Origin: Mesaphorura yosii
Taxonomy: Eukaryota; Arthropoda; Collembola; Poduromorpha; Tullbergiidae
Reading direction: 5' to 3'
Assembly: GCA_009869945.1 (NCBI GenBank)
Contig: WIXG01000621.1
Location: 1-31,801, forward strand
DNA: 31,801 nt
The first letter of the stretch is position 1. Each line of letters starts with the position of its first letter. Below, piece after piece: positions 1 to 9,832 of this stretch. Made by a program: the position numbers and the translations under genes. The notes beneath the pieces were generated by a model. The model worked only from the letters and a program-made list of their open reading frames with translations, had not been told where the DNA came from and ran no database searches.

Positions 1-240
1 CCTGGGATTTTGGCTCCATGTTCGTGTGAACAAGAGCTTTCCATTGATATATCACACTTACGCCCAGACCCTTCAGATTTGGCTGTAAGCGGGGAGGCAA
101 TCGTTATTTGGCACCCTGTAGTTTGGTTTAGTGCCACTCCAGTGTACCCAATTAAAACAATAACACAAAAGATATCTACTATCCGACTATGAGGAGATGA
201 CTGAAGAAATTGCCTGGGGTGGTTGATTCCAACCACAAGA
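1..240. other. Left-edge spacer, no gene recognised
   Basis: There is a 60-codon open frame at 10-192 (+), but it starts at TTG and its translation resembles no family I know. I see no splice-supported exon, repeat or RNA gene in this stretch. It may be part of a gene that continues to the left of the window. Confidence 0.4.
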
Positions 241-242
241 TA

Positions 243-300
243 CAGTATCTCAAATAACTATTCGTCAAGAACTGATAAAAAACTTTAAATGACCATAACT
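243..300 (+). repeat. Left terminal inverted repeat of Tc1-like element
   Basis: This 58-bp terminus begins CAGTATCTCAAATAA and ends CCATAACT. It pairs with 848-905 with mismatches at repeat positions 16, 37, 38 and 40. A TA dinucleotide sits immediately outside at 241-242. Confidence 0.92.
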
Positions 301-534
301 TTGGTAGATTCTAATATTTATTCAAGAGGTTTTCACCGATTCAAAACTTACGAAGGTAAGAAACAAGTAGCGCACATCATTATAGCGTGATAATACCACA
401 AAATAATTGAAGATAAATTTTAAAAATTGAGGAAAAATTAGACCAAAAAAATTGTTCGTAAACAATGATTATTTTTAAACTTTTGAACCTGGAAGTAAGT
501 ATTTAAAATGTACAGTACAGTAAAATATAAATTA

Positions 535-838
535 CTAATATTTCGTGGCTCCTCCACGATTCGAAATTACAGCCTGCAGTCGCCTTGGCATAGATTTTAC
601 TAAATTCTGTCACAAACGACGGAATTTTTGGCCATTCTGCTGATATTCGGGCTTTGAGGCCTGTTTTGCTGGTAACACTGCTTTCTCGCAGCTGCTGGTT
701 CAAGTGTTCCCACAAATGTTCGATGGGGTTTAAGTCTGGAAACTGCGGCGCCACAACATATTAACAGATATTTTATCGTGAGACAATCTGCATTGTTTCC
801 CCTACAAAATGCCGCAAACCACATAGTAATCGGCCTCA
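535..838 (-). pseudogene. Tc1-like transposase C-terminus, frameshifted
   Basis: Reading on the minus strand, one frame gives PDLNPIEHLWEHL, the hallmark of the third catalytic acidic region in Tc1-type DDE transposases, followed by an EWPKIP segment at about 600-640. The usual family ending, SMPRRLQAVISNRGGATKY and a stop, is present at 535-600 but in another frame. At least one frameshift therefore separates them. Upstream of about 755 the frame breaks again, near a GNNADC stretch that resembles the QGDNAPCH region of the family. Only the last third of the usual 340-residue enzyme is represented. It is not functional. Confidence 0.85.
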
Positions 839-847
839 TTGTACTGG

Positions 848-905
848 AGTTATGGTCATTTAAAGATACTTATCAGTTCTTGACGAATACTTATTTGAGA
901 TACTG
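848..905 (-). repeat. Right terminal inverted repeat of Tc1-like element
   Basis: This is the reverse-complement partner of 243-300. It ends in ACTG followed by TA at 906-907. The four mismatches with the left copy are all substitutions, with no length change. Confidence 0.92.
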
Positions 906-907
906 TA

Positions 908-1549
908 TATCACAAGGATGTACCAACTGATCAAATACGCGCCGTTTGCAGCTGTTTTGCGCTGGACGTTGTGTCATCGTTGACTTTGGTTCCAGTCGGC
1001 TCGAATGACGGAGAATGAGCAAGCCAAAATTTCATAGACTTCGTTGAAAGAGAACGAGCCTTGACCTTTCCTGACGATAGAAGGCATGGATGGTTCTTGG
1101 TAGACCCTCCTTAGTATTTGGTGAAGCCTCCGAAGCATTGTGCGACTATTTTCTGAAAACCCTTCTCGGGCTTCCTGCTGCCCTATCACACATAGCGTGG
1201 CATTCAACGTTTTGTAATTCCAGTAACTAACTCACATGAGGACATCTTTTGGCTACGAAATTGAGAAAAATCCAGTAATTAGGTCCCACAAGCAACGAAT
1301 AGCTTATATCTTATGATAATGTGTGATTAGAGTGTGAATGTTTTATTGTGTAACTCGATTCGACTCCACCATTTATTGATTTTACTTGCAAATACAGCAA
1401 ACTCAACAAAATATTCTAATGGAACGCAAATGGACAGGCCGTATTTAACTTGCACACAGTACAAAGCATCTGAAACAACGGTCAAGCTATCCAATTATTA
1501 TGTCCATCCGATATTGAACAGGTCGTATTTATGCCTTTAACACAGCTCC
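908..1549. other. Spacer downstream of receptor A
   Basis: No gene is supported here. Minus-strand AATAAA (TTTATT on plus at 1342-1347) lies about 200 bp beyond the stop codon of receptor A and may be its polyadenylation signal. A 77-codon minus frame at 974-1207 starts at TTG and has no recognisable similarity. Confidence 0.4.
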
Positions 1550-2859
1550 TTAGAAAGCAATCAGTAATTTTGAAGTTCCAAGGATCAGCACTTTTGCTAA
1601 GGTTAGTTTGGCTTCTTTCTCCATGTAGTACACTCCGCCTATGCCAAATCGCAACGGCATGAATCCCTTCGCAGCGCATTTCATGTAGCGCCGCACTCGA
1701 CCGATTGGACATGATGGTATGAGATGGTGCTCAAAAGTCCAAGTGTAATAGTTGGACGATTTCCATATTGTCGACATGACATGAGTCGCCACTACCACGA
1801 TTAAATAAAAGTAGAGTGAAATTGCCAAGCAGCCAGCACACAGAGCAGGTGAATTGTCTCGTAACTGCACCGCGGTTAGCAGAAATGCCATTGAGAGGAT
1901 TATTGATATGTACTTGATCACAGGAAGCACAAACTCGCAGTAGGAGTGGTTGAAATTGTTGCAGAGAATTGAGAGCGCTTTGTAGTTTAGTACAACTTTG
2001 TCGGCTTGCTTAAACCCCAATCTCTGCGGTGTCGGAGAAGGCGAAGGCGATTGATTTTCCTCGTTTTCGCCAACTTCCATTCGGTGATCTCTACACGCAT
2101 GTTCATGAACAATCGCTTTATTAATGTAATTGCCAATGATGTGTATTTCCCTTACCGTGGTGAGAGCACATATTTCGTGGTAGTGAAGTAAATGTACAAG
2201 TGTGTTTGCAGAAACCCAAATGCAACTCCACTGTACCAGATTAAGACGTACGCCGACGCCCAAGTTGGAACCGTCCAGCGCCAGTCGTGAGTCCTACTCC
2301 AAATGTAATGAGCCTCAAGGAAGGGAATTAGCGACGAACTGCAGCATGCCGTTGCGAAATACAAGACTTGAATGATTACGAATACTTTCTCACGGTGGCC
2401 CGCGACGGCTGGCTGGTTTTTATGTGTTGTCACAGCTTCTGAGATGTCAGTTTGCGGGATGATGCTTTGATCATCTGCACGGTAGGTTCTGCTGAATGTA
2501 AGCAGTTGATTAAGGAGCAGGATAAGATCGTGCCCGTAAATATAGCTTCCGAGGTGGACGCTGAGTACTGCCAAATGACAGATGAGGAGCAAAATGTAGA
2601 CAAAGTGGAGAAGGATTTCACTCGTAGTTTCAACGTGGTTCTCCGATTCTTCAACGTTTTCTCTTGCCAGGCGGATGGATCCGTGAATGGAAAACACGAG
2701 TGGCAGCAAAAGTTGGAAAATATTTAACAGAACTTTAAGCTTTGACCGAGATTCGACCAGCAGTTTTAATTTTGAATTCCAATCAGCATTAACAATGCAA
2801 ATTAGACCGGCCAGTCGAGCATAGAGCTGAATAAAATAAAGTTCTCGTTTTGTAATCAT
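1550..2859 (-). CDS. Receptor A: divergent 7-helix gustatory-receptor-like protein, 2 exons
   Basis: Exon 1 runs from 2859 to 2156 and exon 2 from 2090 to 1550. They are separated by a 65-bp intron, GTAAGG...GTGTAG, phase 2, rejoining through an Arg codon to give 414 residues. I start at the ATG at 2857-2859; the open frame extends six codons upstream only to a TTG. Several long hydrophobic stretches are seen (about residues 40-60, 80-105, 165-185, 200-225 and, in exon 2, two between about 275 and 340), consistent with a multi-pass membrane protein. A loop rich in SPSPSPTP sits just after the splice. The tail (residues about 370-414) has MPLRFGIGGVYYMEKEAK, lining up with the SCMPLxxxxGNFFFIxKTS block of receptors D, E and H but strongly diverged. 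A chemoreceptor role is inference. Confidence 0.75.
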
Positions 2860-4040
2860 TTTGATCGGGAGACCCAAATTCGGCTCGGGGACACTTCGTG
2901 AGACGAATCACACCTGTGCGACTAGACTGAATAATCTGAATCTGAATACTTGGAAAACTAGAGCTGTATTTGCCCTGCTCTGTGACGTTTCTGAAACGGT
3001 CATTTACGTAACTTCTTTCTTCGTGCATTTGAGTGAGACAATCAGGTATTTTGAATTAATGAGATTCCGAAGAAGGAAATTGAGTCAATTCCCTTTGTAG
3101 TCTTTTGCTAAAATTAAAAAAGTTTCACAAGGGTATTGCAATAAACCTTAAGAGCTTATTATGATCATCGTAAAATAAATGTCACATCATGTAAATAGAA
3201 ATGACCACAGTTCGATAGAAAGTGACTTTCATCAACCTTCAAAACTTCAAACGCAATCAATAAGTTGACTGTTCCAAAGTTTGACTCACAATAATAAAAA
3301 CTACTCAAGTCAAGTCAAGTTGCTCATTTTTCCTTATAACTTGAACTCTAATTAATTTGCCAGTTTCTGTGTGGCGTGCTTGGCTTAGAGCAGGCTTCTC
3401 TGTGACTCTGCGAACATTGGGTCACTTGTAGTGTGATTGCAGAATTAATATGTCCAAATGAATGGTTGCCTTTTCAATGAATTTTCAATGTCGTTTAGAA
3501 TTCAGTTCAGAGATATTGCAGTATGCGGGACTCCAAATTGGATCAAAATGCCTGTTTCTAGATCAGTATAATCACAACCACTCCAGCACAAGCCCAGCTA
3601 GATGTTAGTGTGAGCATGTAATGAGCTTCAAGTGCTGTTAGCCCAGCGTGGACTCCAATACTCACCCAATGAAAGCAGCTGCATTGAATGATTTATTGTA
3701 ACTTCATCAACTCCAACAGTCAAACAAGGAAAACTTATCTGATCCATATCCGGTGCTGAAATAGAATTTAACATGAACTTAATTAGATACAGAATTTTCC
3801 TAGTAACATTCCGTGTAAATACTGAATTATATCACAAAAATATGACTACGTAATACGCCTTGAACTCAATCATATGCCCGTGCTACTTCGTTTGGCGAGT
3901 CGCGAACTTGACCTTTTAACGTGATTTTGAAAGGTCAGAACGTGTAATCACCGGCAAGTGAGAAGTGCTGTATCATCCACACTTATCTTTTATGAAAAAA
4001 CAATTAAACATTAAAATAGGAAAGGTTCCTAAAAGTCAAG
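2860..4040. other. Spacer upstream of receptor A
   Basis: This is AT-rich sequence with no supported gene. A short CAAGT tandem (three units) lies near 3307-3321. The minus-strand promoter of receptor A should lie in the first few hundred bases, but I see no clear TATA box. Confidence 0.4.
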
Positions 4041-4330
4041 TACCGTATTTTACGTTTTACAACCCCATGGGGTTCTATTTGGTTTGATCAAGCTAAAATC
4101 TTGTGTTTGAAACAATACTACCCCATTGTCAAAATAGAACTCCATGGGGTTTATTCGGAAATTAAAGTACAGGGTAGGGTGTCCAATAACCCCTCTACAG
4201 CCAAATCTGGAAGGGTTGGGGTCAAGTGCCATATATCAATCGAAGCTTATGTTCACACGGATTCACGTGCAAAATTTCATGTGAATTTGACCGCCCGTTC
4301 GAAAGCTATGAGCATTTTAGCAAAAAAAAA
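4041..4330. repeat. Repeat patch related to the pogo-like element near 31 kb
   Basis: The patch starts TACCGTATTTTACG, similar to the TACCGGATTTATCG end of the element at 30,705. It carries two CCATGGGG boxes (about 4063-4073 and 4141-4149) and one TTTGAAACAATA motif (near 4107). The order resembles the subterminal repeats at 30,720-30,845 and 31,246-31,350. Arms around the motif (GGTTCTATTT and AAATAGAAC) are inverted. Downstream, ATATATCAATCGAAGCTTATG (about 4233) nearly matches 29,945-29,966 in the outer element there. No matching right end was found, so this is a fragment or rearranged copy. Confidence 0.6.
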
Positions 4331-4980
4331 GTGAAAATAGCAATTTGTTTTGCTAATAATCCGTGTGTCCATCTTTTTGCGCTCGAACTGCCTCCAATCT
4401 CTTGGGGTAGAACCTCAGCATATTTTCGAGGAGTTTGATATCGTTTGATTAGCAAGAATGACCGGCGAACTCACAACTAGTCTCGAATGCGTGCGAGCAT
4501 TTCGGTGCCACCATGAAAGAGCTTGTGATGGTATGTGTTGATAATAATCTAGCTACCATGTTTGCTGCAACTCACACTAATTTCAACTTGAACTCGCTGA
4601 GTACTCGAAGCAAGACCACTCCAGTTTGACATTAGGATTCGTTATGTGGGCGAATGTTCGATTTGATGCGGGTTGACATTTACCACAAGTTAATGCTTAC
4701 TAACCCTAACATTCTACTTAAAAGTGTCACAGTCAAATGGAATGTTCTTGACTGTTGTAGATTTCATGGGTATTTTGATTAATTGAATGTTACATTACGT
4801 GAACCAATGCACGATTTAAACAGCTGTCCGTTCGCAGGGCACACCTTTTGGTCTTCCATGAAAATGTACTATCATGATAATTTCAACATCACCACCCAGA
4901 TCTGACGGGCCACTTCTGCGCAGCAGACATACTCGAGGTGCAATCAATTATAATCACGAGAACTGTCACGAATACGAAAA
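4331..4980. other. Spacer upstream of GH16 gene
   Basis: No coding exon or repeat is recognised. The distal part of the GH16 promoter presumably lies here. Confidence 0.35.
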
Positions 4981-4981
4981 C

Positions 4982-4988
4982 TATATAT
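4982..4988 (+). promoter_or_regulatory. TATA box of GH16 gene
   Basis: A TATATAT run lies about 70-75 bp before the start codon of the glucanase. That places a transcription start near 5010-5015 and a short 5' leader. It suggests a focused core promoter, common for highly expressed secreted enzymes (inference). Confidence 0.5.
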
Positions 4989-5057
4989 TCGCTGCGATAC
5001 TAAATCCAGCTTGGTAGTTTCAAGCTCCTCTCTTCGCACTTTGTGGTAATAGCCAAA

Positions 5058-6109
5058 ATGAAGATAATTTTAGCTCTCGCGTTCCTTTGCGCCGCCATTT
5101 ATTCCGCCCAAGGAGCATGGCAGCTTGCCTGGGAAGACAATTTTGACGGCGGAAACTTGGCGGACAGATGGAATTTCGAACTCGGCTGCAGCGGTGAGTT
5201 TTGGAGAAAAGCACCTTGTCCATAAAACGTTGGTCATTTATTACAATATTGAAATTCTACAGGCTGGGGAAACAATGAACTTCAGTGTTACACCAACAAT
5301 CGCTTCGAAAATGCAAGACAAGAAAATGGTGTCCTTGTGATTCAGGCTAGACGCGAGTGGTGGGGTGAGTTTAACTATAATACGAGGGTCACGGGGGAAA
5401 TGAGACGCAATGCGAATAAATTGCCTGAATTTTTGCAGGTGATGGAGTCAACCCTGACAAGCCATTCACGTCAGCCAGGATGACCACCAAAGCCAACTGG
5501 CTTCATGGCAAGTTCGAAATCCGAGCACGTATGCCCAAAGGTAAAGTGAAAATAGGAGCATTTAACGTTACTCATTGGCTCTTTGATCTAATGAAATGCC
5601 ATCACGATTACTGTATCTGGAATTTGTAATGAATAGGGAAGCATCTGTGGCCAGCAATCTGGATGATGCCCGCAGCCTCGGAGTATGGTGGGTGGCCTCG
5701 CAGTGGCGAGATCGACATTACAGAATACAGAGGACAGCAATGGTGGAAGATTCTTGGAACATTGCACTATGGCCCACAGTGGGATAACAAGGGTCAAGTT
5801 GGCTACGAGCGTGATTTCCCCAACGACTTCAGTCAGGAATGGCACGTGTACGGTCTTGACTGGAGTCCCTCTGCAATGCAGTGGTTGCTCGATGACCAGG
5901 TCGTGCATCAAGAAACACTCAACAGAAACTTCTGGCCTGGGCTTTACAACAACAATGGGTCACCCTTCGACCGCAACTTCTTCATCATCCTCAATCTTGC
6001 TGTTGGCGGTAACTTCTTCGGAGGAGAACCGTTCGACCCCATCGAAGCTGACCGATGGGAAAAGGCAACACTCGAAGTTGATTATGTGAGGAAATGGGTT
6101 TGGGTTTAA
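5058..6109 (+). CDS. Secreted GH16 beta-1,3-glucanase-like enzyme, 4 exons
   Basis: Exons are 5058-5193, 5263-5364, 5439-5540 and 5637-6109, with all three introns in phase 1 (69, 74 and 96 bp). The product has 270 residues. Residues 1-19 form a signal peptide ending AQG, followed by the family start AWQLAWEDNFDG. The catalytic strand GEIDITEYRG has the ExDxxE motif of laminarinase-type GH16 (nucleophile Glu138, Asp140, acid/base Glu143), preceded by LWPAIWMMP and followed by HYGPQW. The enzyme is expected to cut beta-1,3 links in fungal or algal glucans outside the cell. No N-terminal carbohydrate-binding domain of the GNBP type is present, and the catalytic acids are intact, so it should be an active enzyme rather than a recognition protein. 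Feeding on fungi or defence are both possible roles. Confidence 0.93.
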
Positions 6110-6154
6110 ACAATCTGTTATACGTGCCAAACTTAGTGCCACAACCAATTTGTC

Positions 6155-6160
6155 AATAAA
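6155..6160 (+). terminator. Polyadenylation signal of GH16 gene
   Basis: AATAAA lies 46 bp after the stop codon of the glucanase, a normal distance for a short 3' UTR. Confidence 0.7.
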
Positions 6161-6736
6161 GTCATTGAAAAACTGCAGTCATATCTCACACCTGCGTCCG
6201 CGATAAACTTTGCCACTGCCCACTGACTGCCTTCATAACGTAAAGTCATAAGCAGAATAGACTGCATAAATTGCGCAAAACTTAGCGTGTAGCTCATATC
6301 GCCACATGACAAATTCACTTACGTGCAAACACCGACCACGCAAAACAAAAACAAGTTCTTGGCTTGCATCACACCGGCAGTGGTAACATGACAGAAGAAT
6401 ACCACGAAATTGCAAGACTGACAATTGCTACAAGTCAGTTTTGCAATAGTACACTGCGTCACGACTGACGAAGCGATGTTTACAGTTTAAAGCATTAAAC
6501 AAATGGCGAGATTAATCATATGAACTTGTCAGTTGCATCTTGAAGTTGCATGGCCAGTTAACAATGTCCGCGTATGCAATCTCCAACTGTAATCAACTGA
6601 CACTGACAACTTGTGCACTCATTCAGATGAGTGAAGGATAAGAAACACGGCGCAATTTTCAGCTAAACGTAGTCGCTGGATTTTCGAGACCATTATTGTA
6701 GAAAGCACTTAATTTCATAGCTTCTGATTTCCAAAT
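6161..6736. other. Spacer between GH16 and lipase genes
   Basis: No gene is supported. Minus-strand open frames here have no family resemblance and no splice context. The lipase promoter should lie in the last 200 bp, but I see no clear TATA box. Confidence 0.4.
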
Positions 6737-8451
6737 ATGAAACTCAACGCAAAAACTCTTAACTTCAAGTTTCTAATTCTAGTCTCAAGCTTTCTCCTCA
6801 GCTCGTCAGTCATTAAATTCTGTGAGAGCGAGAATTTTTACAATAGTACCGTTGTTCGGTACATCGACAAGCGTCTGGGCCTGCACCAGTACGCGAGGCT
6901 AACTACGGTAAGCGACCGTTTCATATTTAGTGCCGCACGTGCTTAATTGTACTCTAATTACAGCCAGAGTTGATACGGTACCGGGGCTATCCCGTTGAAG
7001 TGCATCACACCACGACGAAAGATGGGTATATACTCGAAATCCATCGAATTCCTTTCGGAATCAAGACAAGAAACTCAAATTCAAGTACAATGTCCAGAAT
7101 TCCGGTTTTATTGGAGCATGGTGGGGCACAGTCATCAATCGATTGGGTTCTTAACGAAGACGTGAATAACTGTTTGGGTACGTACACAGTGCTTATTGGC
7201 CAGGCCTAACGGCCTGAGATTTTATTGCAAAGTGCAAAAATGGACGTTTACTTTGCAGGGTTCATCTTGGCAGATGCTGGCTACGACGTGTGGCTTGGAA
7301 ATTTTCGAGGCAATACGTACTCAAACAAGCACGTCAAATACACGCTCAGTGATCCCGAGTACTGGGATTTTACGTGAGTTGCTTTGCGTAATGCCAATTC
7401 CCAATCTAGTTAGATTTTTGCAGCTACTTCTGACATCAGCATTTTGTAGACCAGAAGACATTGGGGTTTACGACATAACTGCAATGATTGATTACATTCT
7501 CGAGACAACTCACCAGCCCAAATTGCACTTTATTGGATTTTCAATGGGCACCACTGCGTTTTTCATTGGAATGAGTGACAGGCCAGAGTACAATGAGAAA
7601 ATACGTCTTGCCACGGAAATTGGAGTGGCAGCGTACCAATACCATTCCAGACATCTTCAATTCATGTGTGTATTTCTGGAACCTGCGTTTGAAGTATGAA
7701 AAAGTGCCCTAAGAGTAGAATCATAAGCGTTGATTATAAACGTGCGTGATCCACAGATGATTCGACGGACACTTGGAAATTTTGCGGTTCCGAATCACAT
7801 GGTTTCCAGAATGATCAACACCTTCATCCCGCATGTCTGCAATCGAAGCAGAATTCCCATTATCCCAGATATTTGTTATCTCTTCTGGTCGCTTAGTTGG
7901 GGGTTTGATGAAGAACAGATTCCAAAGGTAAAACTTAGTCAGGCTGCAACTAATATTTCAGAAGGATCTCCATTCTGTGTAACTTCACTATGTTCAGAAA
8001 GAGCTATCGCTGCTCCTGTCGAAACTGCCGACCTCTTCGTCATCAAAATCGTTCACTCATATATGTCACAACGTGAATCAAAAGAGATTTGGCAGGTTCA
8101 ACTACGGGAAGGAGCAAAACCTGCAATTGTATAAGAATGCAGTTCCACCCGCGTACAACCTTTCAAAAATTACGAGCCCATTAGTTTTGTTTTCAGCTCC
8201 AAGAGATTTAGTTTGTGTTTACGAGGTAAAGGTCCATAAGGAAGATTGGTGGTCATCATTTTTCATTATATTTATATGCTGTACGAATTTATTCCTTATA
8301 GGACATCAAACTCCTGGCAGGAGAACTGCCCAACGTAGTGGATTTTCATCGGATACCTGTAAAATCATTCAATCATGTGGACTTTGCATATGGGAAAGAT
8401 GCGAATCGGCTTGTTTATCAGCGCATCCTTAAGTTCATGAAAAAATACTGA
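6737..8451 (+). CDS. Acid-lipase-type (lipase 3-like) lipase, 7 exons
   Basis: Exons are 6737-6907, 6964-7177, 7259-7373, 7450-7693, 7757-7927, 7998-8225 and 8302-8451. Phases join without a stop to give 430 residues, the usual length for the gastric/lysosomal acid lipase family. A hydrophobic leader occupies about residues 9-31. The AB-hydrolase lid start is [14 protein letters not shown], then [11 protein letters not shown], then [16 protein letters not shown]. The nucleophile elbow is GFSMG with Ser198. The family usually has GHSQG there, so the two flanking residues differ. Asp375 (SAPRD) and His406 (FNHVDF) complete the triad. It should hydrolyse triglycerides or steryl esters in the gut lumen or lysosome. 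The stop-containing stretches between exons 4, 5 and 6 are explained by introns of 63-70 bp, so no pseudogene needs to be assumed. Confidence 0.92.
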
Positions 8452-9210
8452 GAAGGCAAAGGCAAATCATCTCAATCGCAATCGTTTATTCACAGAACTG
8501 TGAACTCAAACTTACCAGAAGTTAAAGACTGCCATGACTGTTACACATTGTCCTCGAGTAGCACAAGCTGTAAGAAATGAATCATGGCTTCCCATACGCT
8601 GTCAACGAACCTACCTGAAGAGATTTATATACTTAAATGCGTCTTCAGTTTTCGCGTTTCCACTTTTAATTATAATGCAAGATGTGAGATGTTACACCGA
8701 CCAAGACCAGCCTCACATGTACCAACATTTTGGTAAAAAGTCATAACATTTTACGACTTTGCACTTCTCACGCGGCGCGAGTCACTGATTCCTATTTTTA
8801 AACCTACGATGCTACTCAACTGCTCAGCATGTTCATAATAATGTGTTCATGCGATAGAACCTATTGTCTCAAGAACTACACAAGTTGAGAAATTGTGAAC
8901 AAGGAAAAGGCTGAATCAGGAATGAGGCTTATCATTATCGTGTCCCACACCAACTCCCACATCTTCGATGTCTTGGACTTAACGACTCCTCACGCCAGTC
9001 CATTCGTGCATGAGTGCAAAACGTCATTAAATCACATTTATCAATGCATGAAAATATGAATGAACAAAATATCGGCATTGTTGATGTTTTATGCGTTTGC
9101 TGGGTGTCGGCTTCGGTCTGATGTCTCGCCGGGCTGCGGAAAGGCTGTCACCGACACCACGATTAAGGCATAAGGACTGCCATGATTATGTTAAATAAAA
9201 ACTAAAGCTC
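8452..9210. other. Spacer downstream of lipase
   Basis: No exon, RNA or repeat is recognised. An AATAAA is present at about 9194-9199, far from the lipase stop, and I do not assign it. Confidence 0.35.
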
Positions 9211-9216
9211 AGCACA

Positions 9217-9222
9217 TATAAA
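9217..9222 (+). promoter_or_regulatory. Possible TATA box for the ORF at 9518
   Basis: TATAAA is followed by an ACACAGCACTCTCACCAG stretch where an initiator could lie. This would give a leader of about 270 bp before the ATG at 9518. The leader would contain a short upstream ORF of 16 codons beginning at ATG 9459. Confidence 0.35.
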
Positions 9223-9517
9223 CGAACACAGCACTCTCACCAGCATTGATTCTGTTGTACCAGCAGACCAGAGCAGTACTAAGCTAACCAATGAATTAGT
9301 TTCAGCAAAAGTGTCGAATGTGGTATAACAATACGACAACGTGCTTTAGCCTTTGAAGTCAGTCAGTTCTCTGGACCTGCCGCCTGATTAGTAGTTTGAC
9401 CTCTCGATACTTTCGACCTGAATTCAAGTTCACCCTTCGCTTCTTTTTCGGCCGATAAAATGTCTTCCATTCAGTGCAGTCAGAGTTTAGATAACGTGCA
9501 CGCACGCTAGGAGACAA

Positions 9518-9832
9518 ATGTTTCCAGAAAATGCATCAATCGCTGACTTGAAACAGTACATTAAACAATTGGACTACAAACACATCCTGCTCGACTTTAA
9601 AAATTACAAATTAAAAGAAACAGCCATGGTTAAGGAACTTCTAAACATGAAGATCAGCATTGACGCAAAGCAAGATAATTGTGATCTCAAGTACTCAATG
9701 ACTGACTCCATGGACACTTCTCTCAGCTTGTCGGAAAAATTCTCGAAGTGCGTCGAAAACTTGGATCTCAAAAGTGAATTGTTCAAAACTAAGACGGAAA
9801 ACTGTGCCTTCAAGCAATGGTTTTACAATTGA
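9518..9832 (+). CDS. Small coiled-coil orphan protein, 104 residues
   Basis: I do not recognise the family. The frame starts at a true ATG and has a helical, Lys/Leu/Asp-rich composition with leucine-type heptads (for example LKQYIKQLDYKHILLDFKNY), no signal peptide and no membrane segment. At the stop, the +1 frame goes on with MVLQLKEQLNSL and runs about 25 more residues in the same coiled-coil style. A frameshift or an undetected splice may therefore have shortened it. A possible TATA box at 9217 and a 16-codon upstream ORF (9459-9509) precede it. It may be a real lineage-specific gene, one exon of a larger gene, or a remnant. Confidence 0.4.
   Translation: MFPENASIADLKQYIKQLDYKHILLDFKNYKLKETAMVKELLNMKISIDAKQDNCDLKYSMTDSMDTSLSLSEKFSKCVENLDLKSELFKTKTENCAFKQWFYN

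Larger units (their letters stand above)
243..905. mobile_element. Decayed Tc1/mariner-like transposon, 663 bp
   Basis: The segment starts with CAGTATCTC and ends with its complement. It has 58-bp inverted termini that differ at 4 positions and is flanked on both sides by TA (241-242 and 906-907), the target duplication typical of the Tc1/mariner superfamily. Between the termini lies the C-terminal end of a transposase on the minus strand, with frame breaks. Full Tc1 elements are about 1.3-1.7 kb, so most of the coding region has been deleted. The element cannot be autonomous as it stands. The ends are still 93% identical, which suggests fairly recent activity or trans-mobilisation. Confidence 0.9.

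Noticed and set aside
600..839. 79-codon minus-strand ORF
   Set aside because: It overlaps the Tc1-like transposase remnant in another frame; the family motif (PDLNPIEHLW) is in the neighbouring frame.
974..1207. 77-codon minus ORF
   Set aside because: Begins at TTG, no recognisable family, no neighbouring exon.
3307..3321. CAAGT tandem repeat
   Set aside because: Only three short units; not informative.
5685..6089. 134-codon plus-strand ORF
   Set aside because: Shadow of GH16 exon 4 in another frame, with no family features of its own.
7196..7699. Continuous 167-codon ORF as a single lipase exon
   Set aside because: It includes two intron stretches; family alignment supports exon borders at 7259, 7373, 7450 and 7693 instead.
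7694..7997. Lipase as pseudogene because of stops near 7697 and 7980
   Set aside because: Both stops fall in short GT-AG introns (7694-7756 and 7928-7997), and splicing restores the family alignment and phase.
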